A stretch of DNA of 64,000 nt from an uncultured Campylobacter sp. (lineage in GTDB: Bacteria; Campylobacterota; Campylobacteria; Campylobacterales; Campylobacteraceae). Position 1 is the stretch's first letter; every line of letters begins with the position of its first letter. The stretch spans positions 310,001-374,000 of the forward strand of contig NZ_CALGPY010000005.1 in assembly GCF_937959485.1 (NCBI RefSeq). The letters run 5' to 3'. A program made the translations under genes and the position numbers. Positions 43,197 to 52,339 of the stretch are shown here, in pieces. The notes below the pieces were generated by a model. That model was not told the origin of the DNA. It made no database searches and saw only the letters and a program-made list of their open reading frames with translations.

Positions 43197-45125
43197 CTAC
43201 TGCTCTAAAAGCTCTCTCGCCTCTTTAGCAATCGCTACGTCGGTGAAGCCGAAAAGCTTAAATAGCTCGTTTGCGTTGCCGCTTTCGCCGAAGCTTTGCA
43301 TGCCGTGTACCGCGTCTGCAAATTTATACCATTCAAGCGCGCTTGCGGCTTCGACGGCTAAAATTTTAGTTTGCGGCTCTAGGATTTGCGCCAAATAATC
43401 TGCGTCCTGCTCGCACAAAAGCTCGAAGCACGGCGCGCTTACGACGTTTGCGCCGATGCCTTGCTCTTGCAGGATCGCCGCCGCTTTTAGGCAGAGCGAG
43501 ACTTCGCTGCCGCTTGCGATGAGCGTGATTTGCGCCTCTTTGCTTTGCCTTAGCAGATACGCGCCGTTTTGCACGTCGCCCAAAACTGCCTTAGGTAGCG
43601 GCTCAAGCCCTTGACGCGAGCAGACGAACGCCGCGGGGGCATTCAGAGCAAGCGCCGTGCGCCAGCATTTTACGTTTTCGTTGCCGTCCGCGGGGCGGAA
43701 GGTGTAGAAGTCTGGCATTGCGCGGAAGGTGCTAAGCTGCTCGATAGGCTCGTGCGTAGGTCCATCCTCGCCCACGCCGATGCTGTCGTGCGTGAAGACG
43801 AAATAGTGGCGCAAGCCCATCAGCGCCGCAAGTCTAGCGCCCGTCTTGAGATAGTCGCTAAAGATAAAAAACGTCGCGCTAAATGGGATGAAAAGCCCGT
43901 ATCTCGCAAAGGCGTTGCCGATCGCCGCCATCGCGTGCTCGCGGATGCCGAAGTGTAAATTTTTGCCGCACGGAAAGTCGCCGCCGCCTTTTAGCTCGGT
44001 CTTATTCGACGCCGCCAAATCGGCGCTTCCGCCTAAAAAGCCGGGCACCGCGTTTGCGATGGCGTTTAAAATTTTACCGTTACTATCGCGCGTGGCGACC
44101 TTAAGCCCGCTAAAATCGGGAAATTCTATCTTACTAAAATCGGGATTTAAAAGCTCGTTTAGAAGTACTCTTTTTTCATCGCTTAGCTTTGCGAGTTTCT
44201 CCTTCCAAAGCCGCTCCTCTAAATCGCCCTTCTCGACCGCAGCCCGCGTTGCAAAAAGCACGTCCTCGCTTACGACGAAGCTTTGGGCGGGATCAAAGCC
44301 CAGGCTTTGCTTGGCGCGCGCAAGCAGCTCCTCTCCAAGCGGCGCGCCGTGCGTCTTGGCTGTGCCCTCAAGCTCGAGCGCGCCCTTGCCGATCGTGGTG
44401 TTTGCGATGATGAGGTAGGGCTTGGTTTTGTTTTTGACCTCGTCAAGGACGAATTCTATCTGATCGAAATTATGCCCGTCGATGCGTGCGACCTCAAAGC
44501 CTTGCGCCTCAAATCGCACCTTCACATCCTCAAACCACGCGATATCGGTGCTGCCGTCGATCGTGATGCCATTAGAATCATAGATTATCGTGAGATTATC
44601 GAGGTTGTGTCTACCCGCAAGCGCGCACGCTTCGTAGCTGATGCCCTCCTGTAGATCGCCGTCACCGCAGAAGCAATAGACGCGGTGATCGATAATCTCG
44701 TTTCCTTCCTCGTTTAGCAGATGCGCGGCGTATTTCGCGGCCATCGCAAATCCTACCGCGTTTGCGACGCCCTGACCGAGCGGCCCGGTAGCGATCTCGA
44801 CGCCCGGGGTAGTGATCTCCGGGTGGCCCGGGGTTTTGGAGTGTAGGCGCCTGAAGCTTTTCAGATCGTCCATGCTCAAATCGTATCCGCTAAGGTAGAG
44901 GTAACTATACACGAGCGCGCTTGCGTGTCCGCCCGAGAATACGACGCGGTCGCGGTTCAGCCACGCGGGATTTTTGGGGTTGTGGCGGACTTTGCTCATA
45001 AAGACGCTCATTACGTCGCTTAGCCCCATCGGCGTGCCGGGATGGCCCGAGTTGGCGCTTTGGATCATATCCGCGCTTAGAAATTTGATCGTGTTTGAAA
45101 TTTTACTTAGCTGCTCGCTCGACAT
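43197..45125 (-). CDS. tkt: transketolase
   Basis: 642 residues. It exchanges two-carbon ketol units in the non-oxidative pentose phosphate pathway. ThDP-binding signature FCGDGDLQEGISYEA ... DSNGITIDG, N-terminal SGHPGTPMGLSDVM, GPLGQGVANAVG, and the pyrimidine-domain motif FSDYLKTGARLAALM and THDSIGVGEDGPTHEPIEQL are present. It follows ispA at three bases in the same order as in C. jejuni. Confidence 0.98.
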   Translation of the reverse strand: MSSEQLSKISNTIKFLSADMIQSANSGHPGTPMGLSDVMSVFMSKVRHNPKNPAWLNRDRVVFSGGHASALVYSYLYLSGYDLSMDDLKSFRRLHSKTPGHPEITTPGVEIATGPLGQGVANAVGFAMAAKYAAHLLNEEGNEIIDHRVYCFCGDGDLQEGISYEACALAGRHNLDNLTIIYDSNGITIDGSTDIAWFEDVKVRFEAQGFEVARIDGHNFDQIEFVLDEVKNKTKPYLIIANTTIGKGALELEGTAKTHGAPLGEELLARAKQSLGFDPAQSFVVSEDVLFATRAAVEKGDLEERLWKEKLAKLSDEKRVLLNELLNPDFSKIEFPDFSGLKVATRDSNGKILNAIANAVPGFLGGSADLAASNKTELKGGGDFPCGKNLHFGIREHAMAAIGNAFARYGLFIPFSATFFIFSDYLKTGARLAALMGLRHYFVFTHDSIGVGEDGPTHEPIEQLSTFRAMPDFYTFRPADGNENVKCWRTALALNAPAAFVCSRQGLEPLPKAVLGDVQNGAYLLRQSKEAQITLIASGSEVSLCLKAAAILQEQGIGANVVSAPCFELLCEQDADYLAQILEPQTKILAVEAASALEWYKFADAVHGMQSFGESGNANELFKLFGFTDVAIAKEARELLEQ

Positions 45126-45128
45126 TTT

Positions 45129-45980
45129 TCATCCTTTCAGGTATTTTTCTATCAAATTTAAAACCAAATCGCGCAGGCTTGCGTCATAGCCGCTCATCGC
45201 GTCGCTTACCTCATCTATTAGGCGCTGCTTGTAGCTTCTAGCACCCGCAAGACCTAGTAAATTTACGAAGGAATTTTTCGCGCCGTCCGCCCCTACGGGT
45301 TTGCCTGCGCTTGCCTCGTCGCCAGTGGCGTCGATGATATCATCCTCGATCTGAAATATGAGACCTAGCTTCAGCCCGATCTTATAAAGCTCATGCGCGA
45401 GCTCGTCATTTAGTCCGCCGATTATGGCGCCTAGCTCAAACGCCGCAGCGATGAGCGCGCCAGTTTTATGCAGATGCAAAAACTCAAGCTCGTTTTGCTT
45501 TAGCGGGCTGTTTTCAAAAAGGCAATCAATCGCCTGACCCAGCACCATGCCGCTGCTGCCCGCGTTTCGCGCTAGAGTTTTAATGCATTTGATCTTGATC
45601 TCGTCGCTTAAATTTGCGCTCGCGGCGATCAAAAACGCGTCGGTATTTAGCGCGTCGCCCACCAAAATCGCCGTGACCTCGTCGTATTTTTTGTGCAGGC
45701 TCGGCCGTCCGCGGCGCAGATCCGCATCGTCCATCGCGGGCAGATCGTCGTGTATGAGCGAGTAGGTGTGGATCATCTCAAGCGCCATCGCGATCGCCAG
45801 CGCGCCCTCAAAGCGCCGCTCATCCACCGCCGAGACGACGCCTAGTAGCAGCTGCGCGCGAAAGTGCTTGCCGCCCGCTTGCAGCATGTAATTGAGCGCC
45901 TCCTCAAAGTACGGATGAAAGCTAGACGCCTTCAGCTCGTTGCGCTTCAAGTAGTCTTTAAATTTTTCTAAAATATCCAT
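45129..45980 (-). CDS. ispA: polyprenyl (geranyl/farnesyl) diphosphate synthase
   Basis: 283 residues. Both aspartate-rich Mg sites are visible: first DDLPAMDDADLRRGRPSLHK, second FQIEDDIIDATGDE. Length and motifs fit short-chain IspA enzymes that make C15 (or C10) diphosphate for quinone and undecaprenol precursors. The ATG at 45980 has AGGAATTTG upstream. Confidence 0.94.
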   Translation of the reverse strand: MDILEKFKDYLKRNELKASSFHPYFEEALNYMLQAGGKHFRAQLLLGVVSAVDERRFEGALAIAMALEMIHTYSLIHDDLPAMDDADLRRGRPSLHKKYDEVTAILVGDALNTDAFLIAASANLSDEIKIKCIKTLARNAGSSGMVLGQAIDCLFENSPLKQNELEFLHLHKTGALIAAAFELGAIIGGLNDELAHELYKIGLKLGLIFQIEDDIIDATGDEASAGKPVGADGAKNSFVNLLGLAGARSYKQRLIDEVSDAMSGYDASLRDLVLNLIEKYLKG

Positions 45981-46293
45981 CAAATTCCTATCGCATGGTT
46001 GGGCTTTAGAGCTGCTTTTTGCGCGCTCGTTCGGCTGCTTTTACTCTCTCGTGTATCTCTTTTACTCATTTTACTTGTCGTGCTCGCACTTTGTGCTGCC
46101 TGCTTTAAGGTATTTGGCTACGCCTTGCGCGTCGTTTAAATTTTATCTATTTTGTGTTTGCACAGAGGCAAAACAACCGAAGCACATCGCAACCGTCGCT
46201 TGTAAATTTTAATCCTCCGATCGGCTGTTTGGCAAATTCTAAGACTATAAAATTTTAAAATTTCATCCGACTGGTCTGTTCAAATTTACCGCC
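45981..46293. other. intergenic between ispA and ybaB
   Basis: About 310 bases; in C. jejuni, as I recall, a PDZ-domain protein gene sits between ispA and the YbaB gene. Nothing coding is visible here, so that gene seems to be missing from this position. Confidence 0.4.
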
Positions 46294-46623
46294 TCAGCCC
46301 TTATTGCCGAGCAGATCGCCTAGACCGCCGAGCCCTCCTAGCATGGATGCTGCGGCGCCTTTCTTTTCATTTTCGACGAGTTTTATCGCGTCGCCTATCG
46401 CCGAAATTAGCAGGATCTGCAAGCTCTCTTTGTCGCTAAAAAGGCTATCGTCGATGCTTAGATCGAGCACTTCGCCCGCGCCGTTTAGCCTGATGGCGAC
46501 CATGCCCGCGCCCGATTTTACGGTAAATTCCTTGCGCGCATTCTCCTCCTCGATCTGCTTGGCCTTGGCCTGCATCTGATCGAGCATCTGCCCCATTTTT
46601 GAAAAATCCATTCCTTCGAACAT
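46294..46623 (-). CDS. ybaB: YbaB/EbfC family nucleoid-associated protein
   Basis: 109 residues. Met-rich helical start (GMDFSKMGQMLDQMQAKAKQ), the strand MVAIRLNGAGEVLDLSIDD, and a Gly/Leu-rich tail. The family forms dimers that bind and bend DNA. The ATG at 46623 is preceded by AAAGGATTTTTG. Confidence 0.92.
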   Translation of the reverse strand: MFEGMDFSKMGQMLDQMQAKAKQIEEENARKEFTVKSGAGMVAIRLNGAGEVLDLSIDDSLFSDKESLQILLISAIGDAIKLVENEKKGAAASMLGGLGGLGDLLGNKG

Positions 46624-46828
46624 CAAAAATCCTTTAAATTTTGGCTATTTTAGCAAATTTAAGCTAAATTTAGCGTTTGACTTGGCGTTACGAGTTTGTT
46701 CTCGGCTTTGATTTTGCGGCGGACGTGGGTAGCCAAAAAACGCTTAAAATTTAGCTTGGGCGGGTAAAATTTAAGTAAGAGAGGCCGTTAAAGCTCAGCG
46801 ATGAAATTTATTTTAAAAGGAGCTAAAA

Positions 46829-47194
46829 ATGGGCGACTGGGGCTACAAAGCGTACGAAAACGATGAGGCGGCGGACTGGTTCGCGAGGTTTTGGGAGAGC
46901 AAAAATTTTGATCTGCTGCAAAGCACGGCAGCGAATTTCGATCCGAAAAATGAAAACTACGATGAAATCAGGGCTGCCGCGCACGTTTTAGCCTGCTTTG
47001 GCTCGCCGTATGCGTGTCCGTCGGATTTTTTAGATAAATTGCAACCGACTATCCGGAAAGTCGTTGCGATTTTGGAAAATATGATCGACCCGCCAAGCGA
47101 CGAATGGATTTTTCTTGAAATTTGGGAAAACTCGCCGCAGATAATAGACGAAGTTAAGCGACAAATCGCGGAGTTGAAAGAGCGTTTAAAGTAG
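46829..47194 (+). CDS. DUF4259 domain protein
   Basis: 121 residues: MGDWGYKAYENDEAADWFAR at the N terminus is the DUF4259 signature (MGxWGxxxFENDxAxDW). The rest is helical. Function is unestablished; members are often found near immunity-type genes. AAAAGGAGC precedes the ATG. Confidence 0.82.
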   Translation: MGDWGYKAYENDEAADWFARFWESKNFDLLQSTAANFDPKNENYDEIRAAAHVLACFGSPYACPSDFLDKLQPTIRKVVAILENMIDPPSDEWIFLEIWENSPQIIDEVKRQIAELKERLK

Positions 47195-47601
47195 CGGACG
47201 GAGCGGTAAATTTGGCTTGCCGTAGAAATTTTAGCAGAGGCGCTAAATTTAAATCCGTTTTTAAAAAGAGCGTGCAAACGCGCGAGAAATTTTGCACGAA
47301 AATGGCTAGAATTCGAAATTTTATATCAATTTTTTAAGCGAAATAGGATCGAAATTATGATTTTAAAATCGTCAAATTTCATGCTCGGAGCGATCTGAAA
47401 TTTTAAGCGTACTCTCAAATTTTACGGCGGACGCGAGACGTAAAATTTAAAATTTCAAACCGCAGAAATTGACCGAGCCCTGCCGAAGCGGCGCATGCAC
47501 GATAAGCGAGCGATTTAATTTCGCTCACAATCTATGAGAGGCAAAGCGATCTCATTAAATTTGCGCTGCGGATTTTGGAATTTAGCCGCAAAATTCGTCG
47601 C
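47195..47601. other. intergenic, no gene recognised
   Basis: About 400 bases between convergent genes, AAATTT-rich; no ribosome-site-led frame. Confidence 0.4.
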
Positions 47602-48402
47602 CTACTCGTACGTACGTCCCATTTCGAGCAGTTCGCCGAGCATTTCCCAGCCGCTGTGCACGGGCGCGTCCTCGCCCGCGTGATCCATCAGGCCGCGCGC
47701 TCCGCACTCTAGCAGCGAGAACGGATCGAAATTATACCAGCCATGCCCGCCTGACGAGACGATGCCGAAAAACTTGCTCTCGTCCGCAAGCTGTCCGCTA
47801 GCGCGCATCCTGTTAAACTCCGCTAGCTGAAATTTTATGACTTCCGCGGAATACGCAAGCCCGCCGCGCTTATCTGCGGCCTCGAATTTTAAGGGCTCGT
47901 TCGTCTTAGCTTCCAAGGGCTCGCCTCGCGCTGTTTTTGCGGAGAGGCTGCCGCTTGCGGCGATAGAATTTTGCTCTTGCGTCTTGCTCTCGTCGTTTGT
48001 AAATTTTGTCTCGCTTAGCGCGGTTTTAAAATTTGCGGATCTGCTTTCGTCAAATTTTATCTCAAAGCCCTCAGGCAGGCAGCGCATTATATCCGCTACG
48101 GTTTTTGGTCCATCCGCCGAACGAAACGTATCGCCGCCCGCAGGTCTATCTTTGCAGAAGTGCGCAAGTTCGGGCGCTCGCTCTACCTCAAGCCACGTCT
48201 CGCTGGGCTCCGCTCTCTCGCTCTCAAACGCCGCGCTTAAAATTTCAAGCATCAGCTCTGCGCTAAAGGGCTCGCTGCCGCGCGCCTCAAGCAGCCTCAA
48301 AAGCGCGAGTAGATATGCGTCCAGCTCCTTGTTTGCGGCCCTGCCCGCTTCAAATTTTTCCACCGTTTTGCAGACGGCGTCGTAAAATTCTTCGTAGTTC
48401 AA
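47602..48402 (-). CDS. hypothetical protein with low-complexity middle
   Basis: 266 residues. The N-terminal ~90 residues are helical (YEEFYDAVCKTVEKFEAG ... LLALLRLLEARGS). Residues ~120-180 are a Ser/Thr/Lys/Glu-rich spacer (TQEQNSIAASGSLSAKT), and the C terminus has a compact domain with GIVSSGGHGWYNFDPFSLLE. No family is recognised. The helical start and late compact domain could be those of an immunity-type protein, but this is a guess. Confidence 0.55.
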   Translation of the reverse strand: MNYEEFYDAVCKTVEKFEAGRAANKELDAYLLALLRLLEARGSEPFSAELMLEILSAAFESERAEPSETWLEVERAPELAHFCKDRPAGGDTFRSADGPKTVADIMRCLPEGFEIKFDESRSANFKTALSETKFTNDESKTQEQNSIAASGSLSAKTARGEPLEAKTNEPLKFEAADKRGGLAYSAEVIKFQLAEFNRMRASGQLADESKFFGIVSSGGHGWYNFDPFSLLECGARGLMDHAGEDAPVHSGWEMLGELLEMGRTYE

Positions 48403-48589
48403 ATTTTATTCCTATTTATTTTTTGCTATTTTAGCGAAATTTGAACGCTTTTGCTAAGCGGCGCGTATGGTGATAGTTGCGCGTTTTAGTGTGGCTAGAT
48501 TGTACCGAGCCAAAAAGCGGCACAAAACGATGAAAGAATTTTGATCGCTCGCTTTACATTATTTAATATAAATTTAATGAAATTTAAGT

Positions 48590-48603
48590 GGGGGGGGGGG
48601 GGG
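48590..48603 (+). repeat. G14 homopolymer tract, probable phase-variable switch
   Basis: Fourteen consecutive G, preceded by AAGT and followed by AAAATG, 38 bases before the next start codon. AT-rich promoter-like sequence (TTTACATTATTTAATATAAA) lies directly upstream. The tract is outside any frame that could lead into the gene: lengths of 13, 14 or 15 all hit stops. Control would therefore be at transcription or mRNA level. Confidence 0.85.
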
Positions 48604-48641
48604 AAAATGTGCACTAAATTTTCTTTAGGAGGAGGAATGTT

Positions 48642-48938
48642 ATGAAAAATCAGCAAAATGTAAAAAGCAGCGATAAAAGGACTCCCGTAGAGATCGTCAA
48701 TTTTTTAATATGCTTGCTTTGCAGTATGATGGGCGTCGCTTCGGACGTAATGTTTGGTGACTATCAAAAAATACGATTGCGTTTAGCGGCTTTGGGTTTC
48801 ATCGTTTTTTTTTGCGATTCTCATTTTTTTAATATCGTGGATATTTCGCAGGGATACGTTAACGGATCGATTAAAATTAGCGGGTATCAGTATAGCGGCG
48901 TCCTGCCTAGGTGGTTGGATTTTTACCGATATTATTAG
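48642..48938 (+). CDS. small membrane protein, 98 aa
   Basis: Two hydrophobic segments (about 19-38, FLICLLCSMMGVASDVMF, and 46-68, LAALGFIVFFCDSHFF). No family is recognised. It has an excellent AGGAGGAGG ribosome site and follows the G14 tract. It is 18 bases upstream of a Sel1-repeat gene and probably cotranscribed with it. Confidence 0.65.
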   Translation: MKNQQNVKSSDKRTPVEIVNFLICLLCSMMGVASDVMFGDYQKIRLRLAALGFIVFFCDSHFFNIVDISQGYVNGSIKISGYQYSGVLPRWLDFYRYY

Positions 48939-48956
48939 ATTTGTAGGAGAAAAACT

Positions 48957-49643
48957 ATGAAAAAGATTGTTTTAAGTTTAGCTTTGCTCGGCTCTTTTAC
49001 TTTCGGAGTTGCGGATGTGGGCCGCGAGGCTATAAGCAAATGCGATCAGGGCGACGCGGCTTCGTGCAAAGTAGCAGGACTCCTTTACTTCACCGGGGTG
49101 ACGAGGGAAATAGACAATGACAAAGCTTTTAACTACTTCAAAAAGGGCTGCGACGGGGACGACAAAGAGGCTTGCTCTTATCTGGGGCAGATGTATCTTG
49201 AGGGGAAAGGAACGAAACAAGACGCTCAAAAGGCTGTGGAAGCGGTCGATAAATCTTGCAGGAACGGACACGGCTTAGCCTGCACGAATTTAGGGATATT
49301 TTATTTAGGCGGGATAGGAGTGAAAAAAGATGTGATAAAAGGTGCCGCATATTTACGAAAAGCGTGCGATAAAGACGACTGGCACGGATGCGCTAAATTT
49401 GCAATGCATTTGGATATCGCAAAAGACACTGAAAGGGCTAAAGAATTTTACAAAAAAGCGTGCGATTTAGGAAAGAAAGATCCGTTGATATCCCTCGCCG
49501 ATCCGGAGAATTTTAAGACATACGAAGGAGGGGCTAGCAAAGCGCAAATCGAAGCTATGAAGAAGGACCTCATCGCACTCATACCGCCGGGAAACCTGGA
49601 ATTATTTAACTCCGCTTGCGAGAGATACGATATTTTAAAATAA
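48957..49643 (+). CDS. secreted Sel1-like repeat, cysteine-rich (Hcp-type) protein
   Basis: 228 residues. Signal peptide KKIVLSLALLGSFTFGVAD, then about four Sel1-type repeats with Cys pairs (FKKGCDGDDKEACSYLGQMY, SCRNGHGLACTNLGIFYLGG, RKACDKDDWHGCAKF). Similar in kind to the protein at 20759. Disulfide-bonded and periplasmic or secreted by analogy with HcpA. A terminator hairpin overlaps its stop. Confidence 0.85.
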   Translation: MKKIVLSLALLGSFTFGVADVGREAISKCDQGDAASCKVAGLLYFTGVTREIDNDKAFNYFKKGCDGDDKEACSYLGQMYLEGKGTKQDAQKAVEAVDKSCRNGHGLACTNLGIFYLGGIGVKKDVIKGAAYLRKACDKDDWHGCAKFAMHLDIAKDTERAKEFYKKACDLGKKDPLISLADPENFKTYEGGASKAQIEAMKKDLIALIPPGNLELFNSACERYDILK

Positions 49644-49667
49644 TTTAAGCCCGCTTGGGCTTAAATT
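49642..49667 (+). terminator. terminator of the Sel1 operon
   Basis: Perfect 11-pair hairpin AATTTAAGCCC-gctt-GGGCTTAAATT beginning at the stop codon, followed by TCTCGTG (weak T-run). Confidence 0.75.
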
Positions 49668-50185
49668 TCTCGTGATCTCGCAAATGAACGCTACTTAATT
49701 TGCGTCGGCACATTTTTGCTTTTGAAATATACTTTTTCAAACTAAAATTTACCTAGGCGACTTACGCTAATACAAATCTTCTTGCCGCGCATAAAAGAGC
49801 GAAAGCTTGTGCATAACGGCGGTTTTGAGCGAGAATTCGCCAAACGACCGTAGTGGTCTTGGACGGCGATACAAAACGAAGGTGCGGATCGGCTAGTGCG
49901 CCTGAGTTTGAATTTAGCCGCCGTCTTGCTCGCTGCGATCTATTCAGTCGCCGTTCGTACTCCGCCGTGAAGAGTTAAATCGGTGTCGTAGCCCTCATAA
50001 GACGGTGCATTTGTCCTAGCGTTTAAAATTTTCCAAATTTTAAATTTACCCTGCGCAGCAGGCACGCAAAACATATATAATAACCGCAAAAGTTGCAAAA
50101 TACCCCGTTTGCCGCGTTAAATTCGGCTGCAAATTTAATCTGCAAGCCGTACCAGCGCTCACCGCAAAAAAGTATGGCATGTAAA
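49668..50185. other. intergenic, no gene recognised
   Basis: About 520 bases without a credible frame or RNA structure that I can name. Confidence 0.4.
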
Positions 50186-50665
50186 TCAGCGTTTGTAGCC
50201 GTAAATTTTTAAGCTTTGCTTGCCAGACTCCATCTCAAATTTGCCCAGGCGCTCTAAATAGCGCGCTATGGCATCAAGGTCTTGGCTTTTGTGCCCTGGC
50301 GGTAGCAGCGCGCTGCGGCTTGCGAAGTCGTAGAATTTCGCAAATTCTATGTATTCTATCTCGGCGTAGGGGGTGGGCTTTTCGCTCGTCGTGAGGCGCT
50401 GCGAGATGTAGTTTTCGCAGATGCCTTGCGCGTAATCTGCGGCGGGCAGGGCGAATCTGATCTCGTTCACGCAGGAGCCGAAGAAATCATAAATTTCGCA
50501 ATGTCTTGCGGGCGAGCCTTCGGCGCAGATCGCCGAAAAGAGCTTGCGCCATTTTGCGTCGCTCATAAAGCCGAAGCGAAACTCGGCTAGCTTTTTACCC
50601 AGCCGCGCTTTATATTTTTCATAGTGCTGCGGCGAGGCGAAAAGCTCCTCAAAACGGGGCTGCAT
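50186..50665 (-). CDS. hypothetical protein (DUF6678-like)
   Basis: 159 residues, soluble. The segment FGFMSDAKWRKLFSAI resembles the SDxKWRKLFxAL pattern I associate with DUF6678; this is a weak call. The ATG shares bases with the panD stop (TAATG), so it is coupled to panD. Confidence 0.5.
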   Translation of the reverse strand: MQPRFEELFASPQHYEKYKARLGKKLAEFRFGFMSDAKWRKLFSAICAEGSPARHCEIYDFFGSCVNEIRFALPAADYAQGICENYISQRLTTSEKPTPYAEIEYIEFAKFYDFASRSALLPPGHKSQDLDAIARYLERLGKFEMESGKQSLKIYGYKR

Positions 50666-51012
50666 TATTTTACGATCTCGTTTTGCCCGTTTATCTGCAC
50701 GATTTTTGGCTCGAAATCTCTCGCTTTTTTAGCGCTCATCTGTGCGTAAGCCACGATGATGATGACGTCGCCGACGCAGACTTTGCGCGCGGCTGCGCCG
50801 TTTAGGCAGATCTCGCCCTTTTTCTCGCCGCAGATTACGTATGTAGCGAAGCGCTCGCCATTATTGACGTTTAGGATCTCGACTTTTTGGTATTCGCAAA
50901 GCCCTGCAGCCTCGATGAGCTCGGGCCCTATCGTAATGGAGCCTACGTAGTTGAGGTTGGCGTCCGTCACGCGCGCGCGGTGGATTTTGCTTGATAAAAT
51001 TTCGATTTTCAT
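50665..51012 (-). CDS. panD: aspartate 1-decarboxylase
   Basis: 115 residues. It makes beta-alanine for pantothenate and CoA. The self-processing site is visible as YVGSITI, giving the pyruvoyl group at S25. KIHRARVTDANLNYVGS and NGAAARKVCVGDVIIIVAYA fit the family. Just downstream of murE; a coupled hypothetical gene follows. Confidence 0.96.
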   Translation of the reverse strand: MKIEILSSKIHRARVTDANLNYVGSITIGPELIEAAGLCEYQKVEILNVNNGERFATYVICGEKKGEICLNGAAARKVCVGDVIIIVAYAQMSAKKARDFEPKIVQINGQNEIVK

Positions 51013-51028
51013 CGACCGTCCTTTAAAT

Positions 51029-52339
51029 TTAGTCTAAATTTGACTCGCCTCGCGCCGCGACGAGCTCGCTCACGACCTGCTTATCGCTGAAGGGGTGCTT
51101 CACGCCCTTGATCTCCTGGTAGGTCTCGTCGCCTTTGCCCAAAATAGCGATCATCTCGCCGTTTTTAGCAAGATCTAGCGCACGCGCGATAGCCTCTTTG
51201 CGATCCGCGATCTTTAAAATTTTATCTTTTCGGCGCATACCGGCGCAAATTTGCTCGATGATTTCGCTCGGCTCTTCGCTGCGCGGATTATCGCTCGTAA
51301 CGATACAGATTTTAGCAAAGTGCTCGGCGATGGCGCCCATTTTCGGACGCTTGCCGTGGTCGCGATCGCCTCCTGCGCCGAAAACCGCGATGATCTCACC
51401 GCTTGCGCGCAGCGCGTTTAGCACCTTTTCGATGCCGTCCGGGGTATGAGCGAAATCGACGATTACAAGCGGATTTTTATTTACGATCTGTACGCGACCC
51501 TCGACGCCACCGAAGTTTGCCAGAGCTTTTGCGATCTCCTCGTTTGGCAGCTTGGTTAGAATTTTAACCGCCGCAAACGCCGCGGTAAGGTTGTAGAGAT
51601 TAAACTCGCCGATGAGATCGCTTTGCAGCTGCGCATTATCGCCGTTTGGAGTACGCAGGAGCGCGTCGATACCGCCCTTTAGACCGTATCCGCTCACGCT
51701 GAAGCTTGCGGCATTTTTGATGCCGTAGGTAAGGGCGTTTGCGGGGTTAAATTTAATATGCCCGTCGTCGGCGTTTATGAGCTTTGGCGCGTCGTCGGCG
51801 AAAAATGAGCTCTTGACTGCCGCGTATTCTTGCATGCTGCCGTGATAATCGAGATGATCTTGGCTAAGATTAGTAAAAATTTTAAGCGCAAAATTTAGCC
51901 CCTGGATGCGGTTCTGTGCGATTGCGTGCGAGCTGACCTCCATAACGAAATACTCGCAGCCCTGCTTGTCGGCTTCATAAAGATAGCTCATCGTCTTAAA
52001 AACCGAGCTCGTCGTAAGCCCCTTCTCGTCGATTCTGCGCTCGTTTATGAAGGCGCCGCGCGTGCCGCTTAAGCCGCAGCTAAAGCCCAGATCCAGCAGC
52101 GTCGAGTAGATCGCCGCCGCGGTCGTGGTCTTGCCGTTCGTGCCGGTGATGCCAATGATTTTGATGCGCGGATCGATATTTAAAAGCTTCTTTGCCCGCG
52201 CGATAGAGATGATCTGCGCGCCTTTTTGCGCCGCTTCGGGTTCAAATTTAGCGTTCGCGTCCGTGCGCATAAAAGAGCAGCCCGCCTCACACTCGGCGGA
52301 GTTGTCAGTGATAAAGCTATTTTCGAGTCGTATTTTCAT
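51029..52339 (-). CDS. murE: UDP-MurNAc-tripeptide synthetase
   Basis: 436 residues, short for the family (about 480-500) because the N-terminal domain is reduced, as in relatives of this group. ATP-binding loop GITGTNGKTTTAAAIY, then FVMEVSSHAIAQNRI, FTNLSQDHLDYHG, VDFAHTPDGIEKVL and the DAP-binding SDNPRSEEP. It adds meso-diaminopimelate to the peptidoglycan precursor. Its 5' end overlaps the upstream gene by 23 bases. Confidence 0.97.
   Translation of the reverse strand: MKIRLENSFITDNSAECEAGCSFMRTDANAKFEPEAAQKGAQIISIARAKKLLNIDPRIKIIGITGTNGKTTTAAAIYSTLLDLGFSCGLSGTRGAFINERRIDEKGLTTSSVFKTMSYLYEADKQGCEYFVMEVSSHAIAQNRIQGLNFALKIFTNLSQDHLDYHGSMQEYAAVKSSFFADDAPKLINADDGHIKFNPANALTYGIKNAASFSVSGYGLKGGIDALLRTPNGDNAQLQSDLIGEFNLYNLTAAFAAVKILTKLPNEEIAKALANFGGVEGRVQIVNKNPLVIVDFAHTPDGIEKVLNALRASGEIIAVFGAGGDRDHGKRPKMGAIAEHFAKICIVTSDNPRSEEPSEIIEQICAGMRRKDKILKIADRKEAIARALDLAKNGEMIAILGKGDETYQEIKGVKHPFSDKQVVSELVAARGESNLD

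Noticed and set aside
43611..44654. Long plus-strand open frames opposite tkt
   Set aside because: Antisense to transketolase, whose motifs are complete; high-GC codon bias creates long antisense frames.
48577..48641. Possibility that the G14 tract lies inside an extended reading frame of the gene at 48642
   Set aside because: From the ATG at 48577, tracts of 13, 14 and 15 G all run into stop codons before joining the gene's frame.
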